This document shows, one piece after another, positions 1 to 8,498 of a stretch of DNA of 64,000 nt. The position numbers were made by a program, and so were the translations under genes. Location of the stretch: contig NZ_LR824569.1 in assembly GCF_903969135.1 (NCBI RefSeq), forward strand, positions 3,865,001 to 3,929,000, written 5' to 3'. Within the stretch, counting starts at the first letter, position 1. Each line of letters opens with the position of its first letter. The DNA is from Chryseobacterium sp. JV274 (GTDB lineage: Bacteria; Bacteroidota; Bacteroidia; Flavobacteriales; Weeksellaceae). A model generated the notes under the pieces. It made no database searches, was not told where the DNA came from, and saw only the letters and a list, made by a program, of their open reading frames with translations.

Positions 1-258
1 GCAGCTTTGAATATGATGACTCTGACGTCTGCAAAAGAATTTGAAAATGATCAGATCTATATGAGTGCCGTAGACGTAGGATGGATTTCTACAGGAGCTA
101 AGGAAAGTCTTAGAAAGAAACAGTTTGAGATGGGATACATTCCGCCGCTGGATTCAGTGGATGGTGCAGCGAGAATTCTGCATCCTGTCATAGAAGGAAT
201 AAAAGGGAATTACCTGAGTGGAGTTTTATTGAAAAATTATAAAGTTAATCCCTGGTAA
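1..258 (+). CDS. Short-chain dehydrogenase, C-terminal part (5' end outside window)
   Basis: The reading frame is open from base 1, so the gene begins upstream of the window and only its last 85 or so codons are visible. The tail has the look of the C-terminal part of an SDR oxidoreductase: a stretch like SAVDVGWISTGAK after the catalytic region, then DSVDGAARILHPV, a usual substrate-loop and helix pattern. The Rossmann motif and catalytic Tyr-Lys lie outside the window, so the substrate cannot be judged. It is followed directly by tRNA-like genes on the same strand. Confidence 0.6.
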   Translation, partial: AALNMMTLTSAKEFENDQIYMSAVDVGWISTGAKESLRKKQFEMGYIPPLDSVDGAARILHPVIEGIKGNYLSGVLLKNYKVNPW

Positions 259-267
259 AATCCATAC

Positions 268-339
268 GGAGATAATAGTAATAATGGAAAAATACATTTT
301 GCTAAAATGAGTTGCAGGTTCGATTCCTGCTTATCTCCC
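268..339 (+). tRNA. tRNA-like gene, anticodon loop reads GCT (Ser-like)
   Basis: A 7-bp acceptor stem GGAGATA/TATCTCC closes the element, and the T-arm GCAGG-TTCGATT-CCTGC is perfect. The anticodon arm has only a 4-bp stem CATT/AATG with loop TTGCTAA, giving GCT. A true bacterial tRNA-Ser has a long variable arm; here there is none, and the D-arm is degenerate. It is therefore probably not the housekeeping serine tRNA but a tRNA-like RNA or a decayed copy. Its acceptor stem is identical to that of the element at 442-513. Confidence 0.55.
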
Positions 340-346
340 AACTATT

Positions 347-394
347 GAAACGGTAGCTCAACGGAGGTTGCGTGTTCGATTCCCGTCCGTTTCA
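347..394 (+). ncRNA. 48-nt tRNA-like RNA lacking the anticodon arm
   Basis: A perfect 7-bp acceptor GAAACGG/CCGTTTC, discriminator A and following CA enclose the start of a D-arm (TAGCTCAAC) and a T-arm with the canonical TTCGATT loop. There is no room for an anticodon arm. It resembles a tRNA with its centre deleted, or a minihelix. It sits 7 nt after the preceding tRNA-like element. Confidence 0.45.
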
Positions 395-441
395 CAAAAG
401 TACACAGTTTACAATGAGAAGCTGTACTCCCAAAGTAAATT

Positions 442-513
442 GGAGATAATAGTTTAAATGGAAAAATAATTCCTGTACAGAATGGTTGCGTGTTCGAATC
501 ACGCTTATCTCCC
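442..513 (+). tRNA. tRNA-like gene, anticodon loop reads GTA (Tyr-like)
   Basis: The acceptor is GGAGATA/TATCTCC and the T-arm GCGTG-TTCGAAT-CACGC is perfect. The anticodon arm is ATTC-CTGTACA-GAAT, which would read GTA, but with C at position 37 and a 4-bp stem. The D-arm is degenerate (AGTTTAAATGG) and the long variable arm of tyrosine tRNAs is missing. The small hairpin AGTACA/TGTACT at about 399-427 separates it from the previous element. It is probably a tRNA mimic or relic. Confidence 0.5.
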
Positions 514-546
514 TAAGAAAATAGTGTATAATAAAAATTAAAAACA

Positions 547-1332
547 ATGAACACATACATTGATATTGGCATTAATCTGACCAATAAACAGTTCTATAAT
601 GAACACGAAGAAATTATCAACCGCGCGTTGGACGATGGTGTAGAACATATGATTCTTACAGGAACCAGCGTAAGAGGAAGCAAAGAATCTGCTGAGATTG
701 TAGAAGAATATCCGGAAATTCTATTTTCGACAGCGGGAATTCATCCTCACGATGCCCAATCTTTTAACGGCGAAAGTATCGGGGAACTCAGGAAATTATT
801 AAAACAAGATCATGTGATTTCAGTAGGAGAGTGCGGATTGGATTTTGACCGTGATTTTTCTCCGAGACCCATTCAGGAAAAATGTTACAAAGCCCAGCTG
901 GAACTTGCTATAGATGTGAATAAACCCCTTTTTCTTCATGAAAGATCAGCGTTTAAAAGGTTTAATGAGATCACAGATGAATATCTTTCCCAATTACCTG
1001 AAGCTGTTGTACATTGCTTTACGGGGACATTGGATGAAGCGAAGCTCTATCTGGAAAAAGGATTTTATTTAGGATTCACAGGCGCAGTCAGTGATGAAAA
1101 AAGATTTAAACACCTGGAAGATGTTATAAAATATGTTCCTCTCGACAGGATGATGATTGAGACAGATGCTCCTTTTATGCTTCCGAAAAATATGCCCAGA
1201 ATGCAGAACAGGCGCAATGAACCCTCTTTTTTACCTTATGTAGCACAAACGATTGCCCATCTGAAGAAGATAAGCATTTCCGAAGTCGCAGACGAGACCA
1301 CAGAAACGGCCAGAAATTTTTTCAGACTATAA
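547..1332 (+). CDS. TatD family metal-dependent hydrolase
   Basis: A 261-aa protein of the TatD nuclease/deaminase-like family (TIM barrel). Metal-site motifs are visible in order: the family's opening motif DIGINL at residues 6-11, IHPHDA near 65, GECGLDFDR near 95, LHERSA near 129, VHCFTGT near 153 and MIETDAPF near 204. TatD proteins are 3'-5' DNA/RNA exonucleases with proposed roles in quality control; here the exact substrate is unknown. The length is normal. The ATG follows the tRNA-like triplet by 33 nt. A strong terminator overlaps its stop codon. Confidence 0.85.
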   Translation: MNTYIDIGINLTNKQFYNEHEEIINRALDDGVEHMILTGTSVRGSKESAEIVEEYPEILFSTAGIHPHDAQSFNGESIGELRKLLKQDHVISVGECGLDFDRDFSPRPIQEKCYKAQLELAIDVNKPLFLHERSAFKRFNEITDEYLSQLPEAVVHCFTGTLDEAKLYLEKGFYLGFTGAVSDEKRFKHLEDVIKYVPLDRMMIETDAPFMLPKNMPRMQNRRNEPSFLPYVAQTIAHLKKISISEVADETTETARNFFRL

Positions 1333-1368
1333 AAAAGAGCTCTACTGATAAAGTAAAGCTCTTTTTTT
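1331..1368. terminator. Bidirectional intrinsic terminator
   Basis: The hairpin AAAAAGAGCT ... AGCTCTTTTT is flanked by an A-run and a T-run. It lies between the convergent tatD-like gene (+) and deoD (-) and can serve both. Confidence 0.8.
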
Positions 1369-1388
1369 ATAAGCAAAATTGTCTTTTC

Positions 1389-2099
1389 TTACAAATTCTT
1401 TATTGCTGATTCCAAAGCCAGTTCCATCATTGGATTCAAAGCTTTTTCTCTTTCGTCAGCAGAGATTTTTTCGTGTGTCGGAATGATATCCGTTACTGTA
1501 AGAATAGTCGCTGCATTTTTTCCTAAGTGTTGAGCATTGGCAAATAAACCGAAGGCTTCCATTTCTACTGCAGGACAGTTATATTTTGTAGCAATTTCCG
1601 GAGTCGCAGGATCTTTTCTGTAGAAAATATCACTACTGTGGATATTGATTGCTTTAGCATTTAAAGATAAATCTTTAGCTGTTTCATTGATGGTAGTAAA
1701 GATATTCCCCTGGTGAGAAAGGATTTCATCTTCAATTCCCCATGCATATTTGGCATAAGTACTTTCGCTGGCTGCTTTATCAATATTTAAAATATCAAAA
1801 AGTTTAAGATCTGTATTGTAAGCACCACAAGTCCCGATTCTGATGATCGTATCTACTTCATATTCTGTATACAGCTCAAAAGAATAGATTCCGATACTTG
1901 GGAAACCCATTCCACTGGCTCCTACAGTGATCTCTTTGCCTTTATAAAGACCTGTATAATAAAAAATTCCTCTGGTTTTGCTTACCAGTTTAGCATTTTC
2001 TAAATAATTTTCAGCAATATACTGTGCACGAAGCGGATCCCCCGGCTGCAATACTACTTTAGCAATTTCTCCTTTTTTTGCACTGATGTGAATACTCAT
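1389..2099 (-). CDS. deoD: Purine nucleoside phosphorylase, DeoD type
   Basis: A 236-aa cytoplasmic enzyme of the hexameric nucleoside phosphorylase family, which cleaves purine nucleosides with phosphate. Motifs: VLQPGDPLRAQY near the N terminus, GASGMGFPSIGIY in the middle, RIGTCGAY, and the nucleoside-site segment AVEMEAFGLF. The start was taken at the ATG before SIHISAKKGEI rather than 7 codons upstream, because the family begins there. A good -7 element TATCTTTG lies on the minus strand at 2118-2125. It is a salvage gene convergent with tatD. Confidence 0.9.
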   Translation of the reverse strand: MSIHISAKKGEIAKVVLQPGDPLRAQYIAENYLENAKLVSKTRGIFYYTGLYKGKEITVGASGMGFPSIGIYSFELYTEYEVDTIIRIGTCGAYNTDLKLFDILNIDKAASESTYAKYAWGIEDEILSHQGNIFTTINETAKDLSLNAKAINIHSSDIFYRKDPATPEIATKYNCPAVEMEAFGLFANAQHLGKNAATILTVTDIIPTHEKISADEREKALNPMMELALESAIKNL

Positions 2100-2324
2100 A
2101 ATGTTATTTTGAATGAGCAAAGATAATAACTTTTAGATTGTCTCCATGATTACGATAATGGAAACAATGAAGCCATCTTATATCAACAGAATATATAAGA
2201 TGTTATCAATAAATACCTTAAATAATATTATATATGGAGTCTTTTATATAATTCAAAACGTAATCTGGTAAATACAAAGCAATAAAAGAATAATACGGAG
2301 CAGGTGTGGTGAAATCAGTCAGGC

Positions 2325-2332
2325 TAGTTTTG
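2325..2332 (+). promoter_or_regulatory. -7 promoter element TAGTTTTG
   Basis: Matches the Bacteroidota TAnnTTTG element and is 29 nt before the start codon of the VOC gene at 2361. The 150 nt upstream are AT-rich with no other signal recognised. Confidence 0.5.
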
Positions 2333-2360
2333 CAGTGATAAAACAATAAAATTTTTAGAA

Positions 2361-2750
2361 ATGAAAATAGAGCATATTGCCATTTGGGCTAAAGATCTTG
2401 AAAAATCCAGAGCATTTTACCAGAAATATTTCGGAGCCGTTTCCAATGAAAAATACCATAATCCTGTCAAAAATTTTCAGTCTTACTTTTTAAGCTTTGA
2501 GAATGGCTGCCGTCTTGAAATCATGACCAGACCGGATATTAAAGAAAGCGAAAAATCTTATGAAGCTCAACAGTATGGAATCATTCATCTTGCATTCTCT
2601 GTGGATAGTAAACAAAAAGTAGATGAACTTACAGAAACATTGAGAAAAGATGGATATGAAGTAGCCGGAGAACCTCGTACCACCGGAGATGGATATTATG
2701 AAAGCGTAATCCTTGACCCGGAAAAAAATATCATTGAAATCGTAGCCTAA
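2361..2750 (+). CDS. VOC family (glyoxalase-like) protein
   Basis: A 129-aa single-domain protein starting MKIEHIAIWAKDLEKSRAF, the opening beta-strand and helix of the vicinal oxygen chelate fold. The putative metal ligands are His5, a Glu near LEIM, His around IIHLAF and Glu in IIEIV at the C terminus. The family includes glyoxalase I, dioxygenases and fosfomycin-type resistance proteins; the length and motifs fit a lactoylglutathione lyase-like member, but the substrate is not determined. It is monocistronic with its own promoter. Confidence 0.85.
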   Translation: MKIEHIAIWAKDLEKSRAFYQKYFGAVSNEKYHNPVKNFQSYFLSFENGCRLEIMTRPDIKESEKSYEAQQYGIIHLAFSVDSKQKVDELTETLRKDGYEVAGEPRTTGDGYYESVILDPEKNIIEIVA

Positions 2751-2752
2751 TC

Positions 2753-2790
2753 CGTCATTGCGAGGAGCTTCAGCGACGAAGCAATCTCAT
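2753..2790. repeat. Dispersed palindromic repeat, GTCATTGCGAGGAGC type
   Basis: The sequence GTCATTGCGAGGAGC followed by GCGACGAAGCAATCTC is a familiar intergenic palindromic repeat seen in many bacterial genomes. It sits immediately after the VOC stop codon. Confidence 0.5.
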
Positions 2791-2793
2791 ATA

Positions 2794-2966
2794 GGTTGGA
2801 AAACGCAAAGGCAAAAGATTTTATTTCCGATAAAATTCAATACGAAGAATTGTAATTCTAATAAAGCAAATCACTGCGAAGTATCTATGCTGAAAATCTC
2901 AGATTTTCTTGCGCATTAAAACAGTATAACATTTATCATCTTTTGCGCCTTTGCGTTTTCCCACCC
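2794..2966. repeat. MITE-like imperfect inverted repeat, copy 1 of 3
   Basis: The ends are inverted: GGTTGGAAAACGCAAAGGC on the left and GCGCCTTTGCGTTTTCC on the right. The interior has the dyad TTTCCGATAAAATTC and AAAATCTCAGATTTTC. Related elements with the same ends lie at 11347-11556 and 42282-42492. No ORF is inside. Confidence 0.6.
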
Positions 2967-3027
2967 TTTAATTCCATATTTAACACGAATCTTCTCCTCA
3001 AAAATTTTATTCTCAACGAAATAATTT

Positions 3028-3035
3028 TATTTTTG
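3028..3035 (+). promoter_or_regulatory. -7 promoter element TATTTTTG of the ternary-system operon
   Basis: A TAnnTTTG match ending only 7 nt before the ATG at 3043. Transcription would begin almost at the start codon, so the first mRNA is leaderless or nearly so. Confidence 0.55.
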
Positions 3036-3042
3036 TTAGATC

Positions 3043-3699
3043 ATGGAAACCAAGTCACCGTTTTTAGACACGATCTTTTTGCTTCGTAAGGAAGAATGTA
3101 TTACGCTTTTCTCAAGCTTACAGCAAATTTCCCCTCAGGAAGAGGTGGAAGCAGGAGATTATTTTGAAACAGAATTTGAAAAAGAAAGACAGGAGTTTCT
3201 ATCCGACCAACTTACTTGTAACAAGGAAACTGCCGTCTGGGCCGCAAAAATTCTCTATCACAGCGCACAGCTTTATCTGATCAGAGAAAATACAGAGAAA
3301 AATATTGTAAATCTTATTCCCGCATTTAAAGGAAGCCGGGACGTTTCTTCTACCTTATCCGCAGACTTATCACTGAGGTTTCTACCACAGGTCATTGTTG
3401 CTTTAAACTCTGTAGATCCGGAAGATCCTTTGATTGCCATGCTGGAAGATATTCTGACACAGTTTCACTATTCAGGAATAGGGTACGATCTCGATCTTAA
3501 AAATGTAAATTGGAAGGAAGAATTGAAGGACAAAACTTACAGAAAATTATATCTGGAAAGAATTGTTGAGAAAAAAGATTATAAACTGGCGGAAATTCCG
3601 TTCATTAATAAACTAATAACTGCCGAATTCGGAATATACAAAGATGCATTCTGGCGGGAACTAAAAACGATAACCGAAGACCACAATGAAAACGTATGA
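3043..3699 (+). CDS. Unknown protein, first gene of the MoxR-vWA-propeller operon
   Basis: A 218-aa soluble protein without signal peptide or membrane segments. It is predominantly helical and acidic; I recognise no catalytic motif. It begins the operon and its last codons overlap the next ATG by 14 nt. In this kind of ternary system the extra small genes are accessory proteins (called bpX or vWA-MoxR-associated domains), and by position I infer the same here without a sequence match. The start codon is supported by the promoter just upstream. Confidence 0.7.
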   Translation: METKSPFLDTIFLLRKEECITLFSSLQQISPQEEVEAGDYFETEFEKERQEFLSDQLTCNKETAVWAAKILYHSAQLYLIRENTEKNIVNLIPAFKGSRDVSSTLSADLSLRFLPQVIVALNSVDPEDPLIAMLEDILTQFHYSGIGYDLDLKNVNWKEELKDKTYRKLYLERIVEKKDYKLAEIPFINKLITAEFGIYKDAFWRELKTITEDHNENV

Positions 3700-4267
3700 G
3701 AAAGTATTTGAATTTTTAACTGACCCCACAAAAGAAACCTTCCTGAAGTGCCGTGAACTGGTGATCAATGATCCTGAATATGATCCTTATTCCGAAGATA
3801 TTGAAAACATCCAGAATTTACTCAATGAAGGAAAATTTGAAGAGGTTATACCATATGTAAATGTCAATATTCTATTAAGTCCGAGAGCACATATTTATAA
3901 ATGTTTTGCGTACAAGGAACTGGGCGATGAAAAAGGAAAGAATATTGAAATGACAATCGCTCAGATTATTTTTGAATGTCTTGAAAAAACAGGAGACGGA
4001 ACTAAATATTCTCCCTATATTATTACAAGAATTTCGGATGAAAGAGATTTGATCAGACATCATCTCAATAAACAGGATGTATCACAAAATCTGGTCAAGG
4101 ATGGAGATAAGATCATGGATGCGCTAACACTCGATGATGGAACTCTATTATACTTTGACATCAAAGATCCTTATCAGAGACTTGCTTTTTCATTCAGTAA
4201 AAGAAATGAACAGGCGGAAAGTAAAGATGAAGAGAAACCTCAAAAGAAAAAATGGTGGAAATTTTAA
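3686..4267 (+). CDS. Unknown TPR-like protein of the ternary operon
   Basis: A 193-aa soluble protein, overlapping the preceding gene by 14 nt and separated from the MoxR gene by 12 nt, so translationally coupled. The first half (ENIQNLLNEGKFEEVIPY, then AHIYKCFAYKELGDEKGK) has the spacing of helical tetratricopeptide-like pairs. The C terminus is a lysine- and tryptophan-rich tail ending KKKWWKF. The function is not known; a scaffold or accessory role in the MoxR complex is inferred only from context. Confidence 0.7.
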   Translation: MKTYEKVFEFLTDPTKETFLKCRELVINDPEYDPYSEDIENIQNLLNEGKFEEVIPYVNVNILLSPRAHIYKCFAYKELGDEKGKNIEMTIAQIIFECLEKTGDGTKYSPYIITRISDERDLIRHHLNKQDVSQNLVKDGDKIMDALTLDDGTLLYFDIKDPYQRLAFSFSKRNEQAESKDEEKPQKKKWWKF

Positions 4268-4279
4268 TTTTTTAAATCA

Positions 4280-5413
4280 ATGAATCAGAATATAAATCAG
4301 CTCAATACAGTTCTTAACTACGTAAAAGAAACTTTTGTAGGCAAAAATGATGTCGTAGATCTGTTGGGAATATGCCTTTTGGCAAGAGAAAATGCCTTTT
4401 TGTACGGTCCTCCGGGAACAGCAAAATCAGCTATTGTCAGAACATTGGCAAAAACAGTGAAAGACGGGAAAAACTTTGAATATTTATTAACCCGCTTTAC
4501 AGAACCAAACGAAATCTTCGGCCCTTTTGATATCAGAAAACTGAAAGAAGGAGAACTTCTAACCAATACAGAAGGAATGATGCCAGAAGCTTCCATGGTC
4601 TTCCTGGATGAGATTTTTAATGCGAACTCTGCTATTCTGAATTCCCTTTTGATGGCACTTAACGAGAAGATTTTTAAAAGAGGAAAAGAAACAAAACACT
4701 TACCTGCACTGATGTTTGTAGGAGCAAGTAACGTTCTTCCGGAAGATGAAGCATTGAATGCATTATTTGACCGTTTTCTGGTAAGAATTAATGTAGATTA
4801 TGTAAATCCTGAACTATTACAACAGGTACTTTTAGCCGGAAGAAAACTGGAAAACCAAGAAGAAACTGAAGTTCCCGAGATTTATGCCGATGAGATCAGG
4901 CAGCTCCAGAGCCTATGCCGGACAATAGACCTTAAACCCATTTATGAAGTATATCTGAATACCATTATGAGTCTTAGAAATACAGGAATTGCTATTTCAG
5001 ACCGTAGAGCCGTAAAGCTTCAGAACCTGATTGCCGCAAGTGCCCTGATCTGCGGAAGAAAAGAAGCGGTGCTTTCTGACCTTTGGGTGTTGAAGCATAT
5101 CTGGGATACAGAAGAACAGATTGAAATTCTGGAAGGAATTATCAACAGAACCATAGAAAAAGACGAGCACCCAGATTCCCATCCACAGGCTATGCACAAC
5201 AAAACACCCAATCCTGAGGAAGTCATGAAAGATGTGACAATTCTTGTAGAAAAATGGAATGGCGGAATGCTGAGCTTTGAAGAACAGAATGTAATAAAAG
5301 ATAAACTGAGATATCTGCAGACCCGTTGCGACTGGATCAGAAATCCGGAACAGAAACAGTATATCCAGCAAGAAATTGAAAGCTTATGGCAGAAAATCCT
5401 TCAAAGCGTTTAA
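4280..5413 (+). CDS. MoxR family AAA+ ATPase
   Basis: A 377-aa AAA+ ATPase. Walker A is GPPGTAKS at residues 43-50, Walker B is VFLDEIFNAN near residue 108, a sensor ASN follows near 150 and an arginine-finger segment DRFLVR near 167. MoxR ATPases act as chaperones that insert cofactors or remodel partners with vWA proteins. The C-terminal third holds the usual lid helices. It overlaps the next gene by 28 nt. With the downstream vWA and beta-propeller proteins this is the core ATPase of the ternary system described by comparative genomics as a conflict or stress system. Confidence 0.9.
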   Translation: MNQNINQLNTVLNYVKETFVGKNDVVDLLGICLLARENAFLYGPPGTAKSAIVRTLAKTVKDGKNFEYLLTRFTEPNEIFGPFDIRKLKEGELLTNTEGMMPEASMVFLDEIFNANSAILNSLLMALNEKIFKRGKETKHLPALMFVGASNVLPEDEALNALFDRFLVRINVDYVNPELLQQVLLAGRKLENQEETEVPEIYADEIRQLQSLCRTIDLKPIYEVYLNTIMSLRNTGIAISDRRAVKLQNLIAASALICGRKEAVLSDLWVLKHIWDTEEQIEILEGIINRTIEKDEHPDSHPQAMHNKTPNPEEVMKDVTILVEKWNGGMLSFEEQNVIKDKLRYLQTRCDWIRNPEQKQYIQQEIESLWQKILQSV

Positions 5414-6129
5414 AAGAATTCTGGGCAGAACTTCCCCGTGCTGATGAAGACTTTCTGGGCTCTATCAGAGACTGGAAAAATGTTCAGATCGCAGTGGATG
5501 AAGAAACAATCTGGCTGAAAGGCTTTACTGACGAACAGGTAGAAGCTCCGGAAATACAACAGTTACCGGACTTTATCCTGTATGAACTTCGGGAGGGTCT
5601 TTTATTCAGGAAAGAGGCTTTGGTTCCAAGTAAAAAAATGAGGACAGCATTGCTTTGGATACCTATAGACAAGGCATTGCAGCTTACTTTTCCGCCTTCC
5701 AATCAAAACTATTTTGGAATTCATGAACAGGTTCAGGTAAGAGTAAAAGAAAGCAATGAAGAGCAGCCGGTGATTGCTTTACTGAGTAATATTACTGATA
5801 TTAAAGAAAGTATCGCTGCATTACCTAGGTTTAAACTAGAAAAAATAAAATGGACTATTTTAGGAGATAAAGCCCTGTTTATAGGGATTCCATTATTAAG
5901 CTTTCCCGGAAAAACATATTGGATAAAAGACAGGCATTTATTGCCGGCCGGGTTGGATTTTGAATTTAAAAACCTAAGCACAATTTTACAGCAGAAATAT
6001 AATAAAGATCTGGAAGGATGGTTACTTTGGGATGAAAATGGAAATTACCTTTTAATAAAAGAAATAGATTTCCGCCCATTGTCCGTAAGCTCATTCCGTC
6101 TTACAGAAAAATCAAAAGAATGGAATTAA
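5386..6129 (+). CDS. Ternary-system partner protein (bpX-type), 247 aa
   Basis: A soluble 247-aa protein overlapping MoxR by 28 nt and the vWA gene by 10 nt. It is rich in beta-strand segments, with aromatic motifs such as GWLLWDENGNYLLIK and a central LLWIPIDKALQLTFPPS. Its order between MoxR and the vWA-propeller gene agrees with the small bpX-domain partners of MoxR-vWA-beta-propeller systems. I have no motif proving a particular bpX number; the family label is from context. Confidence 0.75.
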   Translation: MAENPSKRLKEFWAELPRADEDFLGSIRDWKNVQIAVDEETIWLKGFTDEQVEAPEIQQLPDFILYELREGLLFRKEALVPSKKMRTALLWIPIDKALQLTFPPSNQNYFGIHEQVQVRVKESNEEQPVIALLSNITDIKESIAALPRFKLEKIKWTILGDKALFIGIPLLSFPGKTYWIKDRHLLPAGLDFEFKNLSTILQQKYNKDLEGWLLWDENGNYLLIKEIDFRPLSVSSFRLTEKSKEWN

Positions 6130-8498
6130 AGGCCTATTTCCAGTCCTACGAAAATTACTTTTGGGAATGGAAAACTGATGAAGATGTTCCTGGTGATTCC
6201 GGGTATCATGACAACAATCTCCTCTCGGTACCGGGAGTGGGAGCGATAGCGTACAGGCCCTATGTGATGGAGATTCTCAAAGAACTTCAACCACAGGGAT
6301 GGCCTCCGTTTGGAGCCCTGCTTATGGTTTTATATGCGATGCAGGATGGTTATATTGATTTTGCCGGCCCTTTGAGACGCACCGCTGAGTTTTACAGCAT
6401 TGGAAATTTTGATTTCAATGCAGAAAAAGAAATTCAATTTCTTGAAAAAATACAATCACTTCCTAATGTTTATAAGCAGAAGCAAAACAGAATTGTATTG
6501 CTGCAGACTTTATTCAGCAATGGCCACAACAGAATATCTTCAGTAAATGCTGAAGCAAATATAAGAATCTATTATAAGCGGCCGCATGAGCTTGTTTCCA
6601 GTGCAGAAAAACAACATGCTGGTCCATCTGTTTTAAACAAAGATTTAAGCGCATTGAATCTGAACGAAAAGTTTCCTACAGTACAATCCATCATTGATGC
6701 GATGAAGGGACTGGTTGAAGAACCTGAACTGGATGATGAGGTCATAAAAGAAGAAACAACGACGGATACTGATAAAGATTTTATCAAAGAATTAATTGAA
6801 GAACCAAAGACATTTCAGGTAGGAAGTCTCATCAAAAGAATATGGAGTGGTCTGAAAATTCCGATGCGCCACCTTTCTCCCGGAGAACAGCCTATCGGAG
6901 GAATTTCTGATATGACCAACAAAGGTGATTTTCACAGGATGCTTCTTTCTGAGTTTGCCAATGAAGATGATATATTCATGAATCGGGTAGCCAATAATGA
7001 AGCTCTTTATATTCAAAGAGAGATTCCGCCTGAAGAAAATATTTTTGAAAGAATTATCCTGATAGATACTTCCCTCAGAAACTGGGGAACTCCAAAAGTT
7101 TTGGCTTTTGCCTCTGCAATTGCTGTTATCAAACATCCGAAAGCCCATTCTGAATGTAAAGTTTTTGCTTTAGGACAGGCAGGAGTTCCGATTGCGCTTA
7201 ACAAAGTGGAAGAAGTGGTGGAAAACCTCAATCAGGTAAGTCCGGTTTTGGAAGTGTCAGAAGCATTGGAAAGTTTTTTTAACCAGGAACATACTGAAAA
7301 AGATATTGAAGTTTTCTTCATTACCCATCAGGAGAATATGGAGGATGAAAAAGTTCAGCGAGTAGTTCTTCAGAATAGAGACAGACTAAAGTTTCTGGTG
7401 ACTACAACATCAGATGGGGAAATTAATTTTTATAAACATCATAAAGGAGCCAGAAAACATATTCAGAAAATAAAACTTCCATTGCAGGAACTATGGGCCA
7501 ATCCGCCACAGCAAAAACGGTCTGTTCAGAACTTCAATGGAAAGAAAACCGATCTTCCACAAAATTATCCGATTTTATTCCCAACCCCTGTTAATAAGAT
7601 CGCTAAGTTTTTATATGAAGGAGAATTTTTTATTTTGAGTTCAAAAAAGCAATTATTGAAGACTTATCTTTCTGATAATTATTACGACAAACATTCCTAT
7701 GATTACTATAAAACACATCATGGCTGTGAAGTGTTGTTTGATAATATTTCCATAAAACCAAAAGGACAGTTTGCCCTTGCAAAAGACAAACAGCAGCACT
7801 TTATTCTGTGCCAGTATCAGTCTGATCAAAAATTAATATCAAAGCTTAATCTGAATACAAGAGAATATTCTGAGCAGAATCTTACAGGAATGAATATTCC
7901 GGAGTCCTACAAACTGATTTATTTTGGGCGGAGTTTTTATCTGCATCACCCGGACAATTCTACCCACTATAAAATAAACAGAGATGGAAATATTTCTGTG
8001 GAACCTATTACCGGAAAAGATAAAGAATTTGAAAAAAATAATATAAAGGCCGAAGCGGAAGTTGCCAAACTGAAGGGAAGCGGATTGAAGATTATCAATA
8101 ATTTCAACAAAATAGGAATCAATCAATATGAAAATCTGGTTATTTCCGGACATGAATTGTACAGTGCTTCAGAAAACACACTGGATTTTTCCAAAAATAA
8201 GTACGAGATTAAAATTTTTGCTGAGCAGAATAAAAATAAATTTACATTCCCCGACGGAAGCGAAATTATTACAGATTCACGGGGAATGCTGACTTTCCGG
8301 AGCAGCAATAAGAGTATTGAAGAATTTTTCCTTCCTTCCACATCTCATGGATTCCTCTCTTTGGCAACCTATACTGAATTTGGCGGATCAGAATATTATC
8401 TTCCGGAACATGCCCTGTTGAAAGTAAGAACAATGGACGATATGTGCGACAGGTTTTTGAAACCGTTTATAGAACAGATTTTGGATTATGGAGCTTAG
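6120..8498 (+). CDS. vWA-like and beta-propeller protein of the ternary system
   Basis: A 792-aa cytosolic protein. Residues 1-100 form a globular N-terminal domain; an acidic linker runs to about 230. A vWA-like Rossmann domain covers about 300-430, with strand IILIDTS at the MIDAS position, but the usual DxSxS is DTSLR, so metal binding may be lost. Residues 480-792 contain repeated four-strand segments with aspartate turns, consistent with a beta-propeller. It overlaps both neighbours by about 10 nt. In these systems the vWA protein couples the MoxR ATPase to a sensor or effector. Confidence 0.8.
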   Translation: MELKAYFQSYENYFWEWKTDEDVPGDSGYHDNNLLSVPGVGAIAYRPYVMEILKELQPQGWPPFGALLMVLYAMQDGYIDFAGPLRRTAEFYSIGNFDFNAEKEIQFLEKIQSLPNVYKQKQNRIVLLQTLFSNGHNRISSVNAEANIRIYYKRPHELVSSAEKQHAGPSVLNKDLSALNLNEKFPTVQSIIDAMKGLVEEPELDDEVIKEETTTDTDKDFIKELIEEPKTFQVGSLIKRIWSGLKIPMRHLSPGEQPIGGISDMTNKGDFHRMLLSEFANEDDIFMNRVANNEALYIQREIPPEENIFERIILIDTSLRNWGTPKVLAFASAIAVIKHPKAHSECKVFALGQAGVPIALNKVEEVVENLNQVSPVLEVSEALESFFNQEHTEKDIEVFFITHQENMEDEKVQRVVLQNRDRLKFLVTTTSDGEINFYKHHKGARKHIQKIKLPLQELWANPPQQKRSVQNFNGKKTDLPQNYPILFPTPVNKIAKFLYEGEFFILSSKKQLLKTYLSDNYYDKHSYDYYKTHHGCEVLFDNISIKPKGQFALAKDKQQHFILCQYQSDQKLISKLNLNTREYSEQNLTGMNIPESYKLIYFGRSFYLHHPDNSTHYKINRDGNISVEPITGKDKEFEKNNIKAEAEVAKLKGSGLKIINNFNKIGINQYENLVISGHELYSASENTLDFSKNKYEIKIFAEQNKNKFTFPDGSEIITDSRGMLTFRSSNKSIEEFFLPSTSHGFLSLATYTEFGGSEYYLPEHALLKVRTMDDMCDRFLKPFIEQILDYGA

